Made by a program: the position numbers and the translations under genes
DNA from: Polyangiaceae bacterium
Lineage (GTDB): Bacteria; Myxococcota_A; Polyangia; Polyangiales; Polyangiaceae
Length of the DNA stretch: 64,000 bases
Reading direction: 5' to 3'
NCBI GenBank assembly: GCA_016715885.1
Contig: JADJXL010000003.1
Location: 124,001 to 188,000 of the forward strand
The notes under the pieces: model-generated
The model's database searches: none
Seen by the model: only the letters and a program-made list of their open reading frames with translations
What the model was told of the DNA's origin: nothing
Part shown: positions 50,753-59,572 of the stretch, piece by piece
How the letters are laid out: every line of letters begins with the position of its first letter
Position numbering within the stretch: the first letter of the stretch is position 1

Positions 50753-52483
50753 CTACCGCTTCGCCGCTTCGCGGACGCATCGGAATCCGATGTGCCGCAA
50801 CGCTTCGCGCGGATCCGCCGACAGGTACGCGGCGTAGGAATACTGGGCTTCGGGCAAATTCAGTCCGATGTTCGTCGCAGAAGCGTCATGCAATGCATAG
50901 TTTACGCATTTCAACGTCGTTTCCGGCAGCCCGCCCGATACTTTCGCAAGCGCCCCCAAGAGTGCGGGCGACCCCTCGCACGTCGAGTTCGAGGGCACAT
51001 GTTCAGGTCGCTTGCAAAATGATTCTCGTGATGCCTTGACCGTCAACGTCGTCGCAGTTGCTCCGGAAAAACACCTCGTCAACGCCGCCATCACGGCCGG
51101 CTTCTCGATGACACGCCTCCATTCGAGCGCCCCCGGCTGCGTCGAATCTGCATTCGCCCACAACTCCAGCTTCGGCGTGCGAGCCCGTTCTTTTGGCGAA
51201 GCCCCCGACGATAGTGCCGAGCAATCCCCCGTCGCGCAAACCCAATCGCGATGCGCAATCGTCAGCTCGTCATTTCGCCCCGGAGCGTCACGATGCAGCG
51301 GAAATCCCCGTACCGCATACGCCGTCGTTCCTTGCGCTTGCACCCACGACTCGTCCATGTCTGGAGTATCTTCGCGCCAAACCGAAAACGTCCACTCTTG
51401 CACGTTCCCCGCCAAATCATGAATCGCTTTATCGGGCGCCCCCTCCGTGCGATCTTGTTCGTTCGACATCACCTTCGCCGGACCCGCCATTTCCCCCTTG
51501 AAGGCATGCACCTTGGACCAATCGGGCGCGGCATTTCCCCACGGAAACTTTTTCATCGACGCGCTACGAGCAGCCAGCTCCCATTGCTCTTCGGTCGGCA
51601 GCGTTCCGCGAATCGAACGGCAATATTCGAGCGCCGTCGTCCACGGCACTCCATACGCAGGCAATGACTTGTGAGCGTCGGCGGAAGTCAATCCCGTCGT
51701 CGCCTTCGGAAACGAATGCGCAGGGTTTTTCTCGAGCCACGGATCGAGCTCGGCCCATGTGACTTCGTGCTGTTGAATTTCAAATGGTGCAGACGCCGCA
51801 AGCACCTGCTGCGCTGGACGAAAACCTCGTACCGACGGAGGAACGTCATTCCCACTCACGCCGATCACCTTGCCAGGAGCACCCTCGACCCGGATCCATG
51901 CATTGAGCGAATCTGCTGCATTGGCCATCGGCACGGGAACCGACGGCGCCTCCTCTTTCGTGCCTTTCGACGATCCCCAAACGATGGCGAAAAGCGCAAT
52001 GCCCATGACGAGCGCTCCTGCGCCGAGCGCAATGGGAAGCACTGGAATGCCCTGCGAAGGTTTGTTGTGCAACGGCGGCGGTGCAATCGACGGGCTCGAC
52101 GTCATCCCGCGAGGCACGTCCGTCACGGTTTTCACGATGGCCGATGCGGGCACGTCGACCGATGTTTGCACGACGGTTGCCGGCAATTTTTGGGGCGGAA
52201 AGGATCCGGATGAACGCAACGCTTCCTCGAGAGGCGCGCCGACCAAAGTCGAATTCGAAGCGGCTGGAGGACTCGACGGACTCGACGACGCATCGGGTGC
52301 CGTCGAGATGCGTGCCATTTCCACGAACATGCCCGTCGCCATTGCCGAGGAATCTGGCCCCGATTGCAGCGGCCCGCGCGGAATCGTAGCTTGCCCGTGT
52401 TCGGTCGCGTGCTTCGGGGGCTCGGCGTCTCGGATCGTATCGTTCACGCCGCTTTTCGCGCCTGTCGATTCGTTGTCGTCCAT
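50753..52483 (-). CDS. membrane-anchored SUMF1/FGE-type protein
   Basis: 576 residues. A ~150-residue Ser/Pro/Thr-rich cytoplasmic part precedes one membrane segment (VLPIALGAGALVMGIALFAIVWG, about 157-179). The formylglycine-generating-enzyme-type domain has FEIQQHEVTWAELDPWL, LPTEEQWELAARS, FPWGN, DLAGNVQEWT and the C-terminal IGFRCVREA. Between AHRDWVCATGDC and GFRC lies a ~120-residue insertion with about five Cys. Most family members lacking the Cys pair are non-enzymatic ligand-binding proteins. GTG 52522 is a possible upstream start overlapping the M18 gene. Confidence 0.85.
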   Translation of the reverse strand: MDDNESTGAKSGVNDTIRDAEPPKHATEHGQATIPRGPLQSGPDSSAMATGMFVEMARISTAPDASSSPSSPPAASNSTLVGAPLEEALRSSGSFPPQKLPATVVQTSVDVPASAIVKTVTDVPRGMTSSPSIAPPPLHNKPSQGIPVLPIALGAGALVMGIALFAIVWGSSKGTKEEAPSVPVPMANAADSLNAWIRVEGAPGKVIGVSGNDVPPSVRGFRPAQQVLAASAPFEIQQHEVTWAELDPWLEKNPAHSFPKATTGLTSADAHKSLPAYGVPWTTALEYCRSIRGTLPTEEQWELAARSASMKKFPWGNAAPDWSKVHAFKGEMAGPAKVMSNEQDRTEGAPDKAIHDLAGNVQEWTFSVWREDTPDMDESWVQAQGTTAYAVRGFPLHRDAPGRNDELTIAHRDWVCATGDCSALSSGASPKERARTPKLELWANADSTQPGALEWRRVIEKPAVMAALTRCFSGATATTLTVKASRESFCKRPEHVPSNSTCEGSPALLGALAKVSGGLPETTLKCVNYALHDASATNIGLNLPEAQYSYAAYLSADPREALRHIGFRCVREAAKR

Positions 52484-52514
52484 GTCTCGTTCACCAAACC
52501 CCGATGGCCCTTGT

Positions 52515-53840
52515 TCACCCACGGAAAACCCTGCGGAACGTCTCGACGGACCAATATACGTCCTCCGTACCGGCCATTTCGCGACAACTATGCATGCTCA
52601 GCATCGGCGCGCCGACGTCCACCGTACGAATGCCAAGGATCGCCGACGTAATGGGACCAATCGTGCTTCCGCAGGGCAAATCGGTACGGACCACGAACTT
52701 TTGCGGACACTGCCCCGCGTCACGACAAACGCTCTCGAAAAACGCCGCAGTCCCACCGTCGGTCGCATACGATTGATTCGCATTCGACTTGATGACCAGT
52801 CCCCGATTCAGCATCGGCTGATGCTGCGGTTCGTGCTGATCGGCGTAATTCGGGTGCAGCGCGTGAGCCATGTCGGCGCTGACCAGGATCGACCGCGATA
52901 TCGACCGCTGCATCGCTTGTTTTTCGTTTCCCGGATACGCCTCGACAATTCGAGCGAGCGTGTCCTTGAGCACCGTACCCGCAGCGCCCGCCGCGCTACG
53001 GCTCCCACATTCTTCATGATCGTATAGCACGATCATGCGCGTTGCAGGACCATTTCCGTTTTCGGCCGCAAGGGCCGTCGTCGCCGCATGACAACTCGCC
53101 AAGTTATCGAGGCGCGACGACATGATGAATTCTTGCTGTAGCCCGCCCAGTGTCGCTTTCGTCGTATCGTACAAGCTCAGATCCCAACCGAGGATCGTTT
53201 CGGGCTTTTCATCGAGCTCTCGCGCAACGAGCGCGCGCACGTCGATTTCTTTCCCCAACCCTGCAATGGGCACCATGTGCTTTTGCTCGTTCAGCACCAG
53301 GCCGTCTTTGTTGACCGATCGATTCAAATGAATGGCCAAATTCGGTACGCGCGCCACGACGCGACCAATATCGAGCAGACGAGCTTCGGGGCGACCGCTC
53401 GATCGGTGGCAAAAAACTCGTCCAGCGAGCGACAAATCGCGATCGGTCCACGTTGCGAGGATGACGCCGCCGTACACCTCGACGCCAATTTGTTGATAAC
53501 CGCTTTTCGCGACGTCCGGATTGGGTTTCACGCGAAGGTTTGGCGAATCCGTGTGAGCTCCAATGATGCGAAACCCTGCCGCGGCCGGATGCTCGCTGCC
53601 GACGACGAATGCCACGATGGTCCCGGCTCGTAAAACGTACTTCTTGTCCCCTGGAGCGATGGACCAGACGTTTTCCTCGTCGAGCTCGGTAAAACCCACC
53701 GCTTCGAGCCGGCGAGCGGCTTCACGCGCCGCATGGTAGGGACTCGGTGAACGGTCGACGAAAGCGCAGAGATCACGTGCGGCGGCGAGCGTCTGGTTGC
53801 GCAGGTCTTTTTGCGCGCTGGCGGTGTCTTGGAGGCTCAT
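52515..53840 (-). CDS. M18 family aminopeptidase
   Basis: 441 residues, normal for M18 (aspartyl aminopeptidase/ApeB). Dinuclear zinc enzyme removing N-terminal, often acidic, residues. Motifs: IIGAHTDSPNLRVKPNP near the N-terminus, YDHEECGSRSAAGA (metal/catalytic Glu), SADMAHALHPNYADQHEP, and the C-terminal MLSMHSCREMAGTEDV. It is the first gene of a minus-strand trio, divergent from the triple-Usp gene (115 bp). TAACCT ends 9 nt before its ATG. Confidence 0.95.
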   Translation of the reverse strand: MSLQDTASAQKDLRNQTLAAARDLCAFVDRSPSPYHAAREAARRLEAVGFTELDEENVWSIAPGDKKYVLRAGTIVAFVVGSEHPAAAGFRIIGAHTDSPNLRVKPNPDVAKSGYQQIGVEVYGGVILATWTDRDLSLAGRVFCHRSSGRPEARLLDIGRVVARVPNLAIHLNRSVNKDGLVLNEQKHMVPIAGLGKEIDVRALVARELDEKPETILGWDLSLYDTTKATLGGLQQEFIMSSRLDNLASCHAATTALAAENGNGPATRMIVLYDHEECGSRSAAGAAGTVLKDTLARIVEAYPGNEKQAMQRSISRSILVSADMAHALHPNYADQHEPQHQPMLNRGLVIKSNANQSYATDGGTAAFFESVCRDAGQCPQKFVVRTDLPCGSTIGPITSAILGIRTVDVGAPMLSMHSCREMAGTEDVYWSVETFRRVFRG

Positions 53841-53849
53841 GGCGCGCCG

Positions 53850-53855
53850 AGGTTA
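53850..53855 (-). promoter_or_regulatory. putative -10 element (TAACCT on the minus strand)
   Basis: TAACCT ends 9 nt before the ATG of the M18 aminopeptidase gene at 53840, matching the spacing at 45710-45715 and 33024-33029. Confidence 0.3.
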
Positions 53856-53955
53856 CCAGAAGTACGCACCAAGGGCGAGGAGCATCGTCGAAGGTGAGGA
53901 CCTTCTGATGGGAAGGCAAACCCGACGCCGGATGAACTCATCACAATCTCGGGCC

Positions 53956-55323
53956 ATGTCGTCGCTACCCCTTGATTTCGCGCGCCAAACCACCGACACT
54001 ACCGCCATGACCATCGTCGTTGCAACGGACTTTTCGCCCGCGGCTGACCGATCGGCGCGCATTGCAGCAAAGATGGCCGCGCGCATTGCAACACGCGTAC
54101 ACATGGTGCACGTGTCGACCGATTCTCGTGCGCCGTTCGTCCTGGGAACCGCCGAAGAACACTTGCTCGCGCCCACACGCAAAGCGCTCGTCGAGGCCGC
54201 GGAACGATTGCACGCCGACGAGCACGTGGAGGTCGAGCACGAGCTCGCCGCCGGATCGATTCCCGACGCCCTCGCGACCGCAGCCGAACGCGTCGTCGCT
54301 TCCATGGTGGTCGTATCGAGCCCGCTGCGGGTCATGAGTCGATTGCGCAGCAGCACGGCCGAAAGCCTCGCGCGACAAGTGCGCTTACCCTTGTTGGTGG
54401 TGCGCGCACCAGACGCATTCGATGCATGGCTTCGTGGTGATCGACCTTTGCACGTGATGGTCGGATCCGATTTGGGTGCCGCATCGACGCGAGCATTGCG
54501 ATTTGCCGAATCACTACGGAGGTTTGGCCAAGTAGAACTATCCATCGTTTCCGTCGCGTCTCCGGACGAAACGACGGCACGTCTGGGCCTCGCTCCGCCA
54601 GTGGATCCGGAAATCTTACCGCCTGCAGCCATTGCCGCCATCGAACGCGAAATTGCGGAGCAAACTCGAGCCGCTTGCGCCACGCCCGACCGAGTGCTCG
54701 TACACGCAGGCACCGCCGGACCAGAAACGCATTTGGCCGTATTGGCCGAAAGCGAGCGCGCAGATTTGGTCGTCGTCGGATGTCGCAGGCATTCGTGGCT
54801 CGAACAAGTCTGGTACGGCTCCATCGCGCGAGGCATTCTGCGCGCAACGTCGACGAACATCGTCTGCGTGCCGCGATCGCTCGTCGACGAACAGCCCGTC
54901 GTGACCCGAACGAGCGGTGTCATCGTTGCGGCAACGGATCTTTCACCGCTTGGCGATGCCGCCGTGCCCTATGCGTATTCGCTCGCGCCGAATGGCGCCA
55001 CCGTGCACCTCGTGCATTGCATCGATGCAGGGCCATTCAATACTTCCGGCAACGCCGTACCTGATCCCGTGACGCATCGCCGCTTGCTCGAGCGCGTTCC
55101 CTCTGGAGCCGACGCTCGCGGTGTGCACACGGAAACCCATGTGCTCGCGGGACGTCCTGCCGAGACACTCGTCGCGCTTGCCGAGCGCGTCCATGCGAGT
55201 GTCATCTGCCTTGGATCGCATGGAAGATCTGGCATGAATGCAGCCGTGATGGGCTCGGTCGCGCAGGAAGTCGTGGCCAAGAGTCTTTGCCCCGTTCTCG
55301 TCGTGCCTCGGCCACGGGAATGA
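53956..55323 (+). CDS. protein with three universal-stress (Usp) domains
   Basis: 455 residues (start ATG 53956; an alternative at 54007 begins MTIVVATDFSPAADRS). Three consecutive UspA-like domains: the first from IVVATDFS, the second from LHVMVGSDLGAASTRALRF, the third from VIVAATDLSPLGDAAVPYAY. The third ends in an ATP-binding-type GSHGRSGMNAAVMGSVAQEVV, matching G2xG9xS; the first two are more degenerate (SSPLRVMSRLRSSTAESLARQ, GCRRHSWLEQVWYGSIARGIL). Usp proteins bind ATP and are induced by stress. Three domains in one chain is less usual than two. Confidence 0.9.
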   Translation: MSSLPLDFARQTTDTTAMTIVVATDFSPAADRSARIAAKMAARIATRVHMVHVSTDSRAPFVLGTAEEHLLAPTRKALVEAAERLHADEHVEVEHELAAGSIPDALATAAERVVASMVVVSSPLRVMSRLRSSTAESLARQVRLPLLVVRAPDAFDAWLRGDRPLHVMVGSDLGAASTRALRFAESLRRFGQVELSIVSVASPDETTARLGLAPPVDPEILPPAAIAAIEREIAEQTRAACATPDRVLVHAGTAGPETHLAVLAESERADLVVVGCRRHSWLEQVWYGSIARGILRATSTNIVCVPRSLVDEQPVVTRTSGVIVAATDLSPLGDAAVPYAYSLAPNGATVHLVHCIDAGPFNTSGNAVPDPVTHRRLLERVPSGADARGVHTETHVLAGRPAETLVALAERVHASVICLGSHGRSGMNAAVMGSVAQEVVAKSLCPVLVVPRPRE

Positions 55324-55420
55324 TGCGCGATGCAGCACTCATGGCGCAACGCCCTGCCATCGATCGCCTGAACAATCACCGCCCTTGGGCAACGAAGAGC
55401 TGCCGGAGGTCTCCCCCGAC

Positions 55421-57124
55421 ATGAAGCTTTCATTGCCACGCGCCCAATGGCTCCCCGTTTTCGTCGCTGCGCTGCTCCCCATTGCCTGCATCGACACAGA
55501 ACAAGGTCAAGGACAAGGCGGCTCCGGAGGGCGACCAACGAGTAGCTCCAGCGGCGCAACCGGTGGCTCAGGCGGAACCGCTGCTGGCGGCTTTGGCGGC
55601 GCAACCGGAGGCTCCGGCGGAACCGCTGCTGGCGGCTTTGGCGGCGCAACCGGTGGCTCAGGCGGGGGCGAACCGTCGTGCTCGGAAGCAAATGCCTCCG
55701 TCGATTGCGATGACGGCAATGCGTGCACCGACGACACCTGCCCGACGGGGACTTGCATTCACGAGCCTTCTTCGATTGGAACGCCCTGCGGCATCGATAT
55801 GCATTGCGACGGCAGCGGGAGCTGCGTGTCGGTCGCCGCCATTTGGGCCAAACGCTTCGGCGCCGCTCAGGACCAATCCAGCCATAGCATCGCCGTTGAT
55901 TCAGCAGGCAAGGTTGCCTTCACAGGATCGTACCAGAATGCTGTCGACTTCGGCGGCGGAATGCTCCCGCAAGCAATCAAAAACGACGCGTTCCTCGCCA
56001 ACCTCGATCCGACGGGCCAATTCATTTGGTCGAGGGCATTCGGCAGCGCCACACACGAATCGGCAGGCAATCACGTCAGCTTCGACGGCTCGAGCAACAC
56101 CGTCAATGCCGGAGGTTTTTATGGAACCGTGGACTTCGGCGGCGGTTCGTTATCGAGCCCGTGGGGCTTCAGCATTTATGCGGCCAAGTATGCGGCAGAC
56201 GGCACCCACCTTTGGAGCAAGCAATATGGACAGGCCGGAGGCGTTGGTGCCGCATATCAATGCGACGTGGACGAGCTCGGCAACGTATACATCAGCGCCG
56301 GTTATTCTGCGGGCGTGGTCGACTTCGGCTGCGGTCCGCTTTCGCCTGCGGGCGACTACGACGCCCTCGTGGCCAAGCTCGACCCGGCAGGCAACTGCAT
56401 TTGGAGCAAACGCTTCGGCGACGGAGCCTTCCAGCAAACCAGTGCAGTGGCCGTAGACGCGTCAGGCAACGTGATCATCGCGGGCATTCTGAGCGGCACA
56501 GCAGACTTTGGCGGTGGTCCCCTCACCAGCGCCGCGGGCCAGGATGTCTTCGTCGCCAAGCTCGACCCCGCGGGCAATCACCTTTGGAGCAAGCGCTTCG
56601 GTGGCGCAGGCAATCAGATCGGCATTGGCGTCGCCACTTCTCAAGCCGGCGACATTGCCGTGATTGGCTGGATGACGGGTACGCTCGATTTTGGCGGCAA
56701 TCCCATGACATCCGCTGGAGGTGACGACGGATTCGTGGCCATGCTCGACTCGAGCGGCAACCATCTTTGGAGCAAGAAAATGGGCGGCATCGGGCATGAC
56801 GGCTTGCGGTGGGTCGCCATCGATAAATGGGGTAACGTGGGCGTCATTGGCTATTTCAGCAGCACGATCGATTTTGGCAATGGCCCACTCGTGAGCGCCG
56901 GTGGACTCGACATCGTCGTAGCCAAGTTTGGCGGCGCGGATGGCAAACACCTGTGGAGCGCGCGGTTTGGCGATTCTGCAAATCAGGTGGGTCAGGGCAT
57001 CGCCTTCGATCCCACGGGGCATACCTATATTACCGGGGACTTCGTCAGCAGCGTCGATTTCGGCACGGGACCGCTAATGGCCACGGGCGGCGTCGACGTT
57101 TTCGTTGCCAAGCTTCCGCCCTGA
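55421..57124 (+). CDS. lipoprotein with Cys-rich module and propeller-like repeats
   Basis: 567 residues from ATG 55421. Lipobox LPIAC (about Cys23), Gly/Ser/Thr-rich linker with two identical ATGGSGGTAAGGFGG-type units, a DDGNACTDDTCPTGTC module like those in the M36 protease, then about eight repeats of ~50 residues. Each repeat has the pattern FGGG-L-SAGG-D-FVAKLDPAGNHLWSKRFG (SBBP-like beta-propeller repeats). It is probably a surface-exposed eight-bladed propeller; the ligand is unknown. Confidence 0.85.
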   Translation: MKLSLPRAQWLPVFVAALLPIACIDTEQGQGQGGSGGRPTSSSSGATGGSGGTAAGGFGGATGGSGGTAAGGFGGATGGSGGGEPSCSEANASVDCDDGNACTDDTCPTGTCIHEPSSIGTPCGIDMHCDGSGSCVSVAAIWAKRFGAAQDQSSHSIAVDSAGKVAFTGSYQNAVDFGGGMLPQAIKNDAFLANLDPTGQFIWSRAFGSATHESAGNHVSFDGSSNTVNAGGFYGTVDFGGGSLSSPWGFSIYAAKYAADGTHLWSKQYGQAGGVGAAYQCDVDELGNVYISAGYSAGVVDFGCGPLSPAGDYDALVAKLDPAGNCIWSKRFGDGAFQQTSAVAVDASGNVIIAGILSGTADFGGGPLTSAAGQDVFVAKLDPAGNHLWSKRFGGAGNQIGIGVATSQAGDIAVIGWMTGTLDFGGNPMTSAGGDDGFVAMLDSSGNHLWSKKMGGIGHDGLRWVAIDKWGNVGVIGYFSSTIDFGNGPLVSAGGLDIVVAKFGGADGKHLWSARFGDSANQVGQGIAFDPTGHTYITGDFVSSVDFGTGPLMATGGVDVFVAKLPP

Positions 57125-57330
57125 AGGTCCAAGGACCATCAGCAACGACTGGCCAACAATAACGCATTGCTGCATGGCGGCATAGCGCTACACAGGCTAC
57201 GCGGTCGACTCCCCCAATGGCGACTTCTTTGCCCTACCCCTCGCAGACCAAATCATTGCCGACGAGCTCGATCAACGTTGACGTTCGATGCTCGACTTCT
57301 GCTAGCGTTGCGATACGAGGGATGCTGACC

Positions 57331-57939
57331 ATGCGGAAACCATCGAAAAACTTTGCATTTGTGGCGCTCACGAAGATCGGAGCCTTTGCTCTCATGGTGT
57401 TGGGAGCGGCTGCGAATCCGGCCGATAGTTGCTGTGGTGGTGGTGCTGGTAGTGGTGGTAGTGGTGGTAGCGGTGGCGGTGACGGTGGCGCAGGGGGCGG
57501 TGGAGGTGCCACTTGCTTCGACTACGCAAGCTTCGAAGATATGACACCGACGGTGATGTTCAAAGCCGACGTCTTACCCATTTTGCGCCAGTCGTGCAGC
57601 GCGTCGACTGCGTGTCATGGAGACGAATCGCCTCCGAAGGGTCAACCCTACTTGGGCCCAGACGCCATGGCAGGATCTGCATCGACGATGCAAATCGCAA
57701 AGATTTTCGAGCAAAATGTAGATGTTTTTTCATCGAAGGCGACGACGATGAAGATCGTCGATCGCTTCAGCCCTCAAACGAGCTTCTTGATGCACAAGAT
57801 CGACGGCACGCTCACGTGTGCCGATGTCAAATGCGACGTCGATTGCGGTGTGGCGATGCCCAAAGACGCCGCAATCCTTCCGCAGGCGCAGCGCGACATC
57901 GTGCGTCGTTGGATCGCCCAAGGCGCGATCAACAATTGA
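57331..57939 (+). CDS. secreted cytochrome-c-like protein, unknown function
   Basis: 202 residues from ATG 57331 (GAGG 10 nt upstream). A signal peptide with ANPADSC is possibly a lipobox, followed by a Gly-rich linker. The main domain has SCSASTACHGDE, a CxxxxxCH motif resembling but not matching the CxxCH haem site, and the C-terminal MPKDAAILPQAQRDIVRRWIAQGA, which is typical of planctomycete/myxobacterial cytochrome-like domains. Either it binds haem with a longer spacer or it has lost haem binding. It clusters with other secreted lipoproteins. Confidence 0.75.
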   Translation: MRKPSKNFAFVALTKIGAFALMVLGAAANPADSCCGGGAGSGGSGGSGGGDGGAGGGGGATCFDYASFEDMTPTVMFKADVLPILRQSCSASTACHGDESPPKGQPYLGPDAMAGSASTMQIAKIFEQNVDVFSSKATTMKIVDRFSPQTSFLMHKIDGTLTCADVKCDVDCGVAMPKDAAILPQAQRDIVRRWIAQGAINN

Positions 57940-58131
57940 TGGGCCTGAACGCACGTCGAAGACTTCGCAAAAGGCCTGGGCGCTGTAGATGTCGGAAATG
58001 TTGCGTAGACCCACCTCGGCGGGTTTACACGGCACGCATCCATCTGACTTGCATGATATGCAGCACGCCGTGTAGCATGAAATGAAGGCGCGACGGGCGT
58101 ACGGTAGGCAGCGCGATCGAGGAGGCTGGCC

Positions 58132-58815
58132 TTGTTTGGACGAACGGGACGAACGGCGATGGGTGGACGCGTGGCCGTGTTTGTCGGGACGCTGCTCATG
58201 GTCGGAGCGTGCGTGCAAATTGCAGGGATCGACGATCCGCATCCGAAGGACCCAGGCCAAAACACGGACGGAACCGGCGGCCAAAACACGGGCGGAACCG
58301 GCGGCCAAAACACGGGCGGAACCGGCGGCCAAGACGCAGGACCGGACGCGGAACCAGATGCACCACCAGATGCACCACACGACCCGGAGTGGGCCAATTG
58401 GCCCATGCCCAATCCTCCCGAGGCCGGTTTGCCGAATCCAGCCAGCTACGAAATCAATACGGGCAAAGGTGTCGTCACCGACACCGTCACCAACTTGATG
58501 TGGCAACGAGACCTCGACGCAGGTTCCCTTTCTTGGGCTACCGCCAAGACCTATTGCAATGGTTCCGAACATGCTGGTTATACCGATTGGCGGCTACCAA
58601 CGGCCATCGAGCTCGCATCCCTCGTGGATTTCACCAAGGCGAGCCCAGGGCCAACCATCGACACGGATGCGTTTCCGAATACGCCTGCAGACTGGTTCTG
58701 GACGGCTACGCAGGACACGTCTGCCCCAAACAGCGCGTGGTTCATCAGCTTCAATACGGGCCAGACGAGCTCCAACGACAAGGGCGACGAGTATCAGGTG
58801 CGTTGTGTGCGTTGA
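58132..58815 (+). CDS. DUF1566 lipoprotein
   Basis: 227 residues from a TTG start with AGGAGG 8 nt upstream. Lipobox MVGAC near residue 27, and several GTGGQNTG linker repeats. The DUF1566 domain follows (VVTDTVTNLMWQRDLD, TDWRLPTAIELASLVDF, WFWTATQD, YQVRCVR). DUF1566 domains are C-type-lectin-like, often at bacterial surfaces. A second DUF1566 gene follows at 58927; the pair is likely a duplication. Confidence 0.85.
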   Translation: MFGRTGRTAMGGRVAVFVGTLLMVGACVQIAGIDDPHPKDPGQNTDGTGGQNTGGTGGQNTGGTGGQDAGPDAEPDAPPDAPHDPEWANWPMPNPPEAGLPNPASYEINTGKGVVTDTVTNLMWQRDLDAGSLSWATAKTYCNGSEHAGYTDWRLPTAIELASLVDFTKASPGPTIDTDAFPNTPADWFWTATQDTSAPNSAWFISFNTGQTSSNDKGDEYQVRCVR

Positions 58816-58926
58816 CGACAATGAGCTGTTTGCCATTACGGCGATTCGACGCTTCCAAGCAAAAGAACACGATGCAGTTGCCCATTACCCTTTTTTCGAC
58901 CTCGAGCTCATGAAGGAGTCACGCAC

Positions 58927-59403
58927 ATGAGCAGACCTTCCCGTCATTTCAATCGGATATTCATCATTGCCGCTTGGGCCGTCGCTGCGTCTTGGGCCAA
59001 TCACGGCCATGCCGATGCTCCTGACGGCCATTACACCTTGAACACCGAAACCGTTTACGACACGAAAACGAAGCTGACATGGGAACGACCGATTTCTGCG
59101 GGTATGGTCACCTGGGCCGACGCCAACACCCATTGCGCCAACCTCAACATCGAAGGTAAAGCTTGGCGTTTGCCCAGCATGAAGGAATTGCAAACCATCG
59201 CAGATCGAACGCGGGCGAAGCCGGCCATCGACCCGACGGCCTTTCCAGACACACCCACGACGCCAATCACGCCTTTCTGGACGTCGTCGCCGTGGGCAAA
59301 GGCACCTGCAACCGAGGTGTGGATCGTCGACTTCACCGTTGGCTCCTCGAGCTACAGCGGTGTGGTGGCGAACGTGGCCCATGTTCGGTGCGTGAGCGAA
59401 TGA
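58927..59403 (+). CDS. DUF1566 secreted protein
   Basis: 158 residues. Ribosome-binding site AAGGAG about 9 nt before the ATG. Signal peptide with AxA-like site (HGHADA). One DUF1566 domain follows: VYDTKTKLTWERPI, EGKAWRLPSMKELQTIAD, FWTSSPWAK, HVRCVSE. It lacks the linker of its upstream neighbour. A perfect terminator hairpin follows the stop codon. Confidence 0.85.
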   Translation: MSRPSRHFNRIFIIAAWAVAASWANHGHADAPDGHYTLNTETVYDTKTKLTWERPISAGMVTWADANTHCANLNIEGKAWRLPSMKELQTIADRTRAKPAIDPTAFPDTPTTPITPFWTSSPWAKAPATEVWIVDFTVGSSSYSGVVANVAHVRCVSE

Positions 59404-59427
59404 TGCCAAACCCTGAAGGGTTTGGCA
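59404..59427 (+). terminator. terminator hairpin after DUF1566 gene
   Basis: TGCCAAACCCT-GA-AGGGTTTGGCA: a perfect 11-bp stem with a 2-nt loop, starting directly after the stop codon. Strong candidate terminator, although no T-tract follows. Confidence 0.7.
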
Positions 59428-59572
59428 GGATGCGCGGCATGCCCTTTCTCCCATTTGCAGCACGACGGCATGCTCGTCGCGCCTTCTCGATCCATCACCA
59501 AGAGCACGATAACTTGCCACCTCCGCGCAACCTCTGGTAGCATCGCCCAAACGCGCGTCGCGGAGTTCGATC

